Shown here piece by piece: positions 1 to 4,841 of a DNA stretch of 6,639 bases. The stretch covers positions 1-6,639 of the forward strand of contig WQST01000134.1 in the NCBI GenBank assembly GCA_009787745.1, written 5' to 3'. The DNA comes from Lachnospiraceae bacterium (lineage in GTDB: Bacteria > Bacillota > Clostridia > Lachnospirales > Lachnospiraceae). Numbering within the stretch: position 1 is the first letter of the stretch; the number at the start of each line of letters is the position of its first letter. The notes under the pieces are model-generated. The model was not told the DNA's origin and did no database searches. It was given only the letters and a program-made list of their open reading frames with translations. Position numbers and translations under genes: made by a program.

Positions 1-65
1 CTACATCCGGTAAGCATAACAATAGATAAGTAAAGAGCGATAGCTCTCAATAGATTTTTTTTCAT
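1..65 (-). CDS. N-terminus of a lipoprotein gene, 3' part outside the window
   Basis: Reading down from the ATG at 65-63 gives 21 codons: MKKNLLRAIAL followed by YLSIVMLTGC, then the frame runs off the window. This is a textbook lipoprotein signal peptide: positive n-region (KK, R), hydrophobic stretch, and an LTGC lipobox whose cysteine (residue 21) would be lipidated after cleavage by signal peptidase II. The product should be anchored on the outer face of the cytoplasmic membrane. A Shine-Dalgarno sequence GAGGT (75-71) sits 5 nt before the ATG, and a good promoter lies further upstream (148-120), so the gene starts its own transcript. The mature domain is not visible, so the function (substrate-binding protein, enzyme or other) cannot be told. 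Confidence 0.8.
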   Translation of the reverse strand, partial: MKKNLLRAIALYLSIVMLTGC

Positions 66-119
66 CCGACACCTCGAATCCCTTAACGCAAATGTAAATT
101 AGTGATAACTACGTTTGCA

Positions 120-148
120 ATTATCTCATATCTTACATTTTTTTGCAA
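120..148 (-). promoter_or_regulatory. Sigma-A type promoter of the lipoprotein gene
   Basis: On the minus strand a -35 box TTGCAA (148-143, 4 of 6 to TTGACA) is followed by exactly 17 nt and a -10 box GATAAT (125-120, 5 of 6). The -10 is preceded by TGA, giving an extended -10 (TGAGATAAT). Transcription would start near 113, leaving a leader of about 48 nt before the ATG at 65. Spacing, extended -10 and location all agree; it has not been tested. Confidence 0.7.
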
Positions 149-151
149 GCC

Positions 152-161
152 GGCATATGCC
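152..161. promoter_or_regulatory. 10-bp perfect palindrome just upstream of the -35 box
   Basis: GGCATATGCC reads the same on both strands and ends 3 bp upstream of the -35 hexamer (148-143) of the lipoprotein promoter. It is a GC-flanked island in an otherwise AT-rich region. It could be a binding site for a dimeric regulator, but a 10-bp palindrome can also occur by chance and I recognise no known operator. Confidence 0.3.
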
Positions 162-284
162 CTGTCATTTTTCGGTGAATACCAATTCCCTCATTCTATT
201 TCCTAAATATATCAAGTTTTATTCTTATCAACAAATATACATTAAATCGTAATTATGCCAATTGCTATATATTTCTTTTACAGC

Positions 285-1067
285 TTACTTCATTTTTATA
301 TCATATAACTTCTTTCTATATATATAATCATTATTTAATATCGTATAAGTAATATCAGATTTGTCTCTCCAACAAACGATGATTGTATTTAAGGGATATT
401 CACTTTCACAATAGTTATTTTTGGCTCTTATCCAGCAAATATTCTTCTTATCTGAACCTAACTGCCAATAACCATCGCTTACATTAACTAAAAGCGTTCC
501 ATAAATAGCAGCCAATCCAATTATATCATTTTTGATACTTATAAAATCTTTTTCCTTTATAGAGGCTATATAATCATGAACTTTTTTAAGCACTTCTTCA
601 TGTGAAATATCATTAGTTATACCTAATTTTGTCCGATACTCCAAGTTTAAGTTTTCATGATTTTCATAAAGAAATAAGTTCATTTCCGCTGTCGGACGTA
701 TTTCAGTAGTATTTATACTAATTCTTTCTAAGGCTACAAAACCATAATCAAATATAATTTTTTTAAAATACTCAATTATATTAATAAATTCTTGTTCATT
801 AGCATATATATAATGACCTAAAAAATCACCACGGTCCTCTCCTTCATTAACTAGAGTCTCTCCACAAATTGGGTGTTGTCCATATGCATTTGTCGAAAAG
901 TATATTTTAAGTTCGTTTTTTGAATAGAAATAAATGGCAATACATTGTACTATATCACCGACAGATTTTTTATAAGCGCAAGTTTCTGAGTCATATCCTG
1001 AAAACTCAAAGCCATAAGATTTTATTGCATCGCCAATTATTTTTTGTATTATTTTTCTTTTATTCAT
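285..1067 (-). CDS. Uncharacterised AT-rich protein, 260 aa
   Basis: I do not recognise this protein. It is probably cytoplasmic: I see no signal peptide and no clear membrane segment. Residues 1-115 look alpha/beta, with a first helix (KIIQKIIGDAIKSYGFEF) followed by alternating strands rich in Y, F and I. This pattern is vaguely like DUF4304-type proteins, but that is only an impression. A second part (about 150-260) contains GLAAIYGTLLVNVSDGYWQL and looks like an alpha helix leading into a beta sheet, as in some small immunity-like families. The ATG is the only reasonable start, because the codon directly before it is an in-frame TAA. Its ribosome binding site is weak (GGGC). Base composition is much more AT-rich than mutS-mutL: one sampled line (541-600) has 15 G+C in 60, against 34 in 60 for 5341-5400. 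This suggests later acquisition. Confidence 0.7.
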   Translation of the reverse strand: MNKRKIIQKIIGDAIKSYGFEFSGYDSETCAYKKSVGDIVQCIAIYFYSKNELKIYFSTNAYGQHPICGETLVNEGEDRGDFLGHYIYANEQEFINIIEYFKKIIFDYGFVALERISINTTEIRPTAEMNLFLYENHENLNLEYRTKLGITNDISHEEVLKKVHDYIASIKEKDFISIKNDIIGLAAIYGTLLVNVSDGYWQLGSDKKNICWIRAKNNYCESEYPLNTIIVCWRDKSDITYTILNNDYIYRKKLYDIKMK

Positions 1068-1338
1068 TTAAGCCCATTCTGATATTCTGAGTAAATCCCT
1101 CAAAATGTAATTTCTTTGCATAATTTATAGCAACCTAACTAATAAAAGGAACTTATAAGCTCTCTTCCGGAAAATATTAATGTACCTAAAACCCCGACAA
1201 AAAATTACTATTGACAACGCAAATTTTCCTATTGCAGGTTGAATAATTCCATCTTTTTGCACAACCTTACTAAGCATATTAATAGTAAAATTAAAGGATT
1301 AAATATAATTCTTAATATAGCGGTCATAAAATACCTTC
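1068..1338. other. Non-coding stretch between the ParB-like gene and the 260-aa gene
   Basis: This 271-nt AT-rich stretch contains no ORF that I trust. It holds a possible minus-strand promoter for the 260-aa gene (1124-1132) and a 17-codon ORF ending exactly at that gene's start. I found no strong terminator hairpin behind the ParB-like gene (stop at 1341-1339). It also contains two short palindromes, CTTATAAG and TTCCGGAA, between about 1150 and 1175. Its origin is unclear. Confidence 0.5.
1124..1132 (-). promoter_or_regulatory. Possible extended -10 element for the 260-aa gene
   Basis: The minus strand reads TGCTATAAA, a TGn extended -10 with 5 of 6 matches to TATAAT. It lies about 57 bp before the ATG at 1067. 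No good -35 box is found 16-18 bp upstream (best is TTCCTT or GTTCCT), so the call rests on the extended -10 alone. A promoter here would let the AT-rich gene be expressed independently of the mut operon. Confidence 0.35.
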
Positions 1339-1770
1339 CTAAGAATGGTCTTGACAAAGTAGTATGGGGGTTTCCCAGACAATCACCCAGTATTTATCAA
1401 TTCCCAGCATTTTTAATGCTTCAAAACGGTGATTTCCGTCATTTAATTCATATTTATCATCGAAATGATTAATTATTAGCGGCGGCATATCCCAATTGCC
1501 TTCATGATAAAATGACGCAATTCTCTTAACGCGTTCCCTAAAGCTTGCTTCCGAGATTTGATATTTCATATTATCCTCAGGACCGCAACAACGCTCGAAA
1601 TTATTAAGACTCATCATTTTAGGCGCATGAAAAACGCGAGTTTTCAGTTTAAGTCCATCCGAAAATTCCTTATTATCCCCTTCTCCCAAAAGAAATAAAT
1701 GTACCCATTCGGAAAGATTGTCAACTGATGAAAATTCTATTGCTGATGATGCCGTTGGTTTATATTCCAT
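1339..1770 (-). CDS. Single-domain ParB/Srx-like protein, 143 aa
   Basis: The C-terminal half carries a ParB/sulfiredoxin-fold signature: MPPLII at residues 95-100, a strand, then ELNDGNHRFEALKMLG at 108-123, followed by KYWVIVW. The D/G-x-HR-x-x-AL core is the conserved nucleotide-binding box of ParB N-terminal domains. No helix-turn-helix or dimerisation domain follows, so this is not a chromosome-partitioning ParB. Stand-alone proteins of this size are usually annotated only as ParB-like or hypothetical; a CTPase, kinase or nuclease activity is possible but unproven. The N-terminal 90 residues have no recognisable motif and include an adjacent cysteine pair (CC, 61-62). The start is supported by AAGGGG (1780-1775), 4 nt before the ATG. 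The gene follows miaA by 63 nt on the same strand and may be read from the same transcript. Confidence 0.8.
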   Translation of the reverse strand: MEYKPTASSAIEFSSVDNLSEWVHLFLLGEGDNKEFSDGLKLKTRVFHAPKMMSLNNFERCCGPEDNMKYQISEASFRERVKRIASFYHEGNWDMPPLIINHFDDKYELNDGNHRFEALKMLGIDKYWVIVWETPILLCQDHS

Positions 1771-1790
1771 CTTACCCCTTGTCTGATTGC

Positions 1791-1833
1791 AAGTGACCGA
1801 AGAATCTTATAATCGCTTCGCTTAGAATGACAC
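1791..1833. repeat. Degenerate dispersed repeat abutting the miaA stop
   Basis: On the minus strand the sequence directly after the miaA stop reads TGTCATTCTAAGCGAAGCG, then ATTATAAGATTCTTCGGTCA. This closely resembles the palindromic 'TGTCATTCTGAGCGAAGCGAAGAATCTT' type of short interspersed repeat that I know from many bacterial genomes. The copy is decayed: only a 5-bp stem (CGAAG/CTTCG) remains. It fills most of the 63-nt gap between miaA and the ParB-like gene. I identified it by memory of the motif, not by a search. Confidence 0.55.
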
Positions 1834-2769
1834 TCAAAAAGGATCCGCTGCCATTTTATATAAGACTTCAACAAGATTATCATTTTGATAGTCTTGCTTA
1901 TTGATCCATGTAACGTCCCGTTCCCGCCGAAACCAAGTTAATTGCCGTTTGGCGAAACGTCTGGTGTCGCGCTTAATTAGTATGATTGCTTCATCAAGTG
2001 TTATTTCACCGTCAAGATATGCGAAAATTTCCTTGTAACCTAAACCTTGCATTGAGACCATATCGCGTTTAAGCCCGTTATTTTTAAGCGTCTCAACTTC
2101 CGAAACAAGTCCGTCATCAAACATTTTATCAACACGGCTGTTAATATTCGCATAAATCTTTTCGCGCTTATCATTTAAGACGAAATAGTGAAAATCATAT
2201 GGTGATGTCCGCTTCCTTTCTGTTTCATTATGCTTTGAAATCATGCTATGATTGCTCTGATAATATTCTAAGGCTCTGATAATCCGCTTCTGATTATTTT
2301 CATGAATCGCCGCCGCCGCGTCCGGGTCAACCTCTTTCAGCATACCATGCAGGTATTCTGAACCCTTTTCAATAGCCAAGGCTTCAAGCACCTTCCGATA
2401 AATATCATCCTTATCATTTTCCGTAAACTCTATATCATACAGTAATGCCTGAATGTAAAAGCCTGTCCCTCCCGCAATTATCGGTATTTTTCCTCTGTTT
2501 AACACATCGGCGACGCATTCCTTTGCCATCTTCTGAAACAAAACCACATTAAACTCTTCCGCCGGCTCTAAAACATTAATAAGATGATGGCGAACACCCT
2601 GCATTTCCTCCGCGCTAATCTTCGCCGTCCCGATATCCATCCCTTTATAAACCTGCATCGAGTCCGCCGAAATAATTTCTCCGTCAATCTTTTTCGCCAA
2701 TAAAACCGATAACGCCGTCTTTCCCACCGCCGTCGGTCCGGTTAAAACTATTAAAGAATTATTCTTCAT
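1834..2769 (-). CDS. miaA: tRNA dimethylallyltransferase MiaA, 311 aa
   Basis: MiaA transfers a dimethylallyl group from DMAPP to N6 of A37 in tRNAs that read UNN codons, the first step towards ms2i6A; this aids codon-anticodon stability. Visible motifs (numbered from the ATG at 2769): P-loop GPTAVGKT 11-18; SADSMQVYKGMDIGTAK 34-50 with the catalytic Asp36; GGTGFYIQALL 100-110; the tRNA-binding and insertion region 120-200; QGLGYKEI 241-248; RDTRRFAKRQLTWFRR 267-282. Length fits the family (about 310 aa). A GTG at 2790-2788 would add seven residues, but its upstream sequence lacks a proper ribosome binding site. The ATG has GGGGGAG at 2788-2782, although 12 nt away, which is rather long. The gene follows mutL by 81 nt containing a large hairpin and probably belongs to the mut operon. 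Confidence 0.96.
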   Translation of the reverse strand: MKNNSLIVLTGPTAVGKTALSVLLAKKIDGEIISADSMQVYKGMDIGTAKISAEEMQGVRHHLINVLEPAEEFNVVLFQKMAKECVADVLNRGKIPIIAGGTGFYIQALLYDIEFTENDKDDIYRKVLEALAIEKGSEYLHGMLKEVDPDAAAAIHENNQKRIIRALEYYQSNHSMISKHNETERKRTSPYDFHYFVLNDKREKIYANINSRVDKMFDDGLVSEVETLKNNGLKRDMVSMQGLGYKEIFAYLDGEITLDEAIILIKRDTRRFAKRQLTWFRRERDVTWINKQDYQNDNLVEVLYKMAADPF

Positions 2770-2781
2770 TACTATAATTAG

Positions 2782-2788
2782 CTCCCCC
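2782..2788 (-). promoter_or_regulatory. Ribosome binding site that decides the miaA start
   Basis: GGGGGAG is the only purine-rich Shine-Dalgarno-like run ahead of miaA. It lies 12 nt before the ATG at 2769 and partly inside the alternative GTG-started reading, so it favours the ATG. The long spacing suggests modest translation initiation. In an alternative RNA fold of the mutL-miaA junction it would lie in the loop. Confidence 0.5.
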
Positions 2789-2795
2789 ACATCCC

Positions 2796-2856
2796 ACGTG
2801 AAGCTTTAATAATTCTTAGTCGTGGTATTTTCACGACTTAGAATTATTCTTCACGT
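2796..2856. repeat. Long imperfect inverted repeat at the mutL-miaA junction
   Basis: The arms 2796-2824 and 2832-2856 pair over about 25 bp, with one mismatch, one 4-nt bulge (2804-2807) and a 7-nt loop (2825-2831). In the mRNA the 5' arm begins within the last mutL codon and includes the mutL stop (2853-2851). No T-run follows on either strand, so it is not a canonical intrinsic terminator. It may be an RNA processing or stability element, a small inserted palindromic repeat, or a regulator of miaA translation. Fourteen bases of the 5' arm (2840-2853) recur as a direct repeat at 2755-2768, over the miaA start. Confidence 0.75.
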
Positions 2857-4776
2857 TACCCTCTTAAACTTCTTCTCAATCTCCCTCTTTCCCATACTAA
2901 CAATCGTCGGCCTTCCATGCGGGCAAAAATAGGGATTATCAAGTTCAATCAATTCATCAATCAATGCTTCCAACTCTTCCTTACTAATCCGCATATTCGC
3001 CTTAACAGCCGCTTTACAAGCCGCCCCCGCCACCTTTCTTTCAACGACGTCAGCGACCTCTTTACCCGTCATTTCACTAAGTTCATCGAATATTTCCCGA
3101 AAAAATTCTTTCCCCGTAAGCCCGTAAAGTTCATTAGGAACGGCTCTAAGCGCGTATGAAGCCGCCCCGAAATGCTCTATCTCAAACCCAAAACTACTCA
3201 AAGTCTCCTGATAACTAACCAAAATGTCCTCTTCCAATACTGATAGTTCAAGCATAATCGGCGGGTTTAAATTCTGTGAAGATATTTTCCGCTCTTTAAG
3301 TTCCGCTAATAACCGTTCATATTTGACCTTTTCATGAGCCGCATGTTGATCGATAAAAATTAGCTGTTCCCCCATCGAAATCAACCAATACACCCCGAAA
3401 ATTTGCCCTAAGATCTCATAATTCCCTTTTGCTTCCGCAGACAAAAACTTCTCCTCAAATAAATTGAGCTGTTTGGCAAAAATATTGTCGTCATACTTAA
3501 TGATTTTGGGTGACTGTTCCTTAGGGCTTGGGTCAGGCATTGTTAACGGCGGTTGGTATAAGCGGATAAAGTCGTTTTTCTGCAAGCTTTCTTGCATATT
3601 TACAGAATTATCATGCAATTCCGACATATTGTCTTGCAACTTGTATTCGGGGTTTTCATTAACCACTAAATCATGTGTCATCCCCCTTAAGCTTCTGATG
3701 CGCTCAACTTCAAAAGGTTCAGGAGTTCCTTTTGATACAGTTGGTGGTTTTGTTTTGTTGACCGACTCAGTCATTATATGCTCATAATCATCAAGGGTCT
3801 TTTTGACGCTTTCGGCAATGAAAAGGATAATTTCTTTTTCATTATTAAGCCTTACTTCCATTTTACCGGGATGGACATTGACATCGATTTTATCGGAATT
3901 AATATTTACCGAAAGAACGGCAAAAGGAAATTTGTGCTGCATGACATAGGGGTGATAGCCGTCCTCTAATCCGGTCTTTAATACGTCGCTTGTTACATAC
4001 CTGCCATTGATAAAGAAAAACTCGAAATTACGGTTTGCGCGGTTAAGATTCGGGCGGCCGAGAAAACCGCTTATACGTAACCCTAAATCAGTATCGGCGG
4101 CACTGATGGGAATTATACTATCGGCAATATCTCTGCCGAATAAACGATAGATTACTTCATGTATATTTCCGCGTCCTGAAGTATGGAAACGTGGTGTCCC
4201 GTAATTGATATATTTAAATGAAATATCCGGTCTTGAGAGTGCTAAACGCTCCATCAAATCGGTAATATAACTGCCTTCGGTTTGCGGTTTTTTAAGGAAT
4301 TTGCGTCTGACAGGAACATTGAAAAAGAGGTTTCTGACGAGAAATGTCGAACCGTTCGGAGCGCCGATTTCATTTTCGACCCCTTCTTCACCGGGGGTTA
4401 AAATATATTGAATGCCTGTTAAATCGTTTGCCGTTTTCGTAATCACTTCCATCCGTGAAACTGCCGCAATACTGGAAAGTGCTTCCCCGCGAAAACCAAG
4501 ACTTAGGATATTTGCTAAATCATCTGCATTTCTTATTTTGCTGGTCGCATGGCGAAGAAAGGCTTTTTTTAGCTGTGACCTTTCGATGCCTGAGCCGTTA
4601 TCGGTGACTCGGATTAATGAAGTCCCGCCTTCTTTGATTTCAACGGTTATCTGGGTGGCTCCGGCATCGATTGCATTTTCCACAAGTTCTTTAACAACAC
4701 TCACCGGGCGTTCAACGACTTCTCCGGCAGCGATTTGGTCGATCGTATTTTGTTCTAATAGATTAATTTCCGGCAT
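2851..4776 (-). CDS. mutL: DNA mismatch repair endonuclease MutL, 641 aa
   Basis: MutL couples MutS mismatch recognition to strand incision. The N-terminal GHKL ATPase has E33/N34 in LVENAIDAGA, DNGSGI 59-64, RHATSKI 75-81, GFRGEALSSI 94-103 and the transducer motif VHPGKMEVR 301-309. A variable, polar linker spans roughly 335-445. The C-terminal dimerisation/nuclease domain has DQHAAHEKVKYE 476-487, matching DQHA(X)2E(X)4E, then ACKAAVKA 586-593 and CPHGRPT 618-624; together these form the metal site of nicking MutLs. The host is therefore expected to lack MutH. Two candidate sliding-clamp motifs are visible: QLNLF 436-440 in the linker and QNLNPP 501-506 in the C-terminal domain. The start is supported by GAGGA (4787-4783), 6 nt before the ATG. 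It follows mutS by 65 nt and is very likely co-transcribed with it. All key residues are present. Confidence 0.98.
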   Translation of the reverse strand: MPEINLLEQNTIDQIAAGEVVERPVSVVKELVENAIDAGATQITVEIKEGGTSLIRVTDNGSGIERSQLKKAFLRHATSKIRNADDLANILSLGFRGEALSSIAAVSRMEVITKTANDLTGIQYILTPGEEGVENEIGAPNGSTFLVRNLFFNVPVRRKFLKKPQTEGSYITDLMERLALSRPDISFKYINYGTPRFHTSGRGNIHEVIYRLFGRDIADSIIPISAADTDLGLRISGFLGRPNLNRANRNFEFFFINGRYVTSDVLKTGLEDGYHPYVMQHKFPFAVLSVNINSDKIDVNVHPGKMEVRLNNEKEIILFIAESVKKTLDDYEHIMTESVNKTKPPTVSKGTPEPFEVERIRSLRGMTHDLVVNENPEYKLQDNMSELHDNSVNMQESLQKNDFIRLYQPPLTMPDPSPKEQSPKIIKYDDNIFAKQLNLFEEKFLSAEAKGNYEILGQIFGVYWLISMGEQLIFIDQHAAHEKVKYERLLAELKERKISSQNLNPPIMLELSVLEEDILVSYQETLSSFGFEIEHFGAASYALRAVPNELYGLTGKEFFREIFDELSEMTGKEVADVVERKVAGAACKAAVKANMRISKEELEALIDELIELDNPYFCPHGRPTIVSMGKREIEKKFKRVT

Positions 4777-4841
4777 TTTTTGTCCTCATAAGTTTTGATA
4801 CGGCTATTGAGAAATCCTTCACTTTGTTTAAGACGGCAATT
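4777..4841. other. mutS-mutL spacer, possibly containing a degenerate repeat
   Basis: The 65-nt gap has no convincing promoter or terminator, in keeping with co-transcription. On the minus strand it contains AAAGTGAAGGATTTCTC shortly after the mutS stop. This resembles part of the 'GAGCGAAGTGAAGGATCTC' family of short repeats, related to the element behind miaA. The match is partial, so I hold it loosely. The distal end carries the mutL ribosome binding site. Confidence 0.3.

Larger units (their letters stand above)
66..284. other. Intergenic region with the lipoprotein gene's promoter
   Basis: No ORF of note lies between the stop of the 260-aa gene (285) and the lipoprotein ATG (65). The right part (162-284) is very AT-rich, and I find no convincing hairpin plus T-run that would end the 260-aa gene's transcript. 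The left part holds a 10-bp palindrome, a sigma-A type promoter and the ribosome binding site, each described separately. Confidence 0.6.

Noticed and set aside
1211..1216. Perfect TTGACA -35 box on the plus strand
   Set aside because: No -10-like hexamer lies 16-18 bp downstream and no plus-strand gene follows; likely chance.
1239..1472. Plus-strand ORF of 77 aa with a TTG start
   Set aside because: No ribosome binding site, and its second half is opposite the conserved ParB-like box of the minus-strand gene; no recognisable protein features.
2770..2790. GTG start for miaA giving seven extra residues (MGELIIV)
   Set aside because: No Shine-Dalgarno at proper distance before the GTG; GGGGGAG lies inside this extension and serves the ATG at 2769; family members start close to the P-loop.
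2796..2856. Rho-independent terminator between mutL and miaA
   Set aside because: Strong stem but no T-run after it on either strand; the stem is AT-rich in the middle and overlaps mutL.
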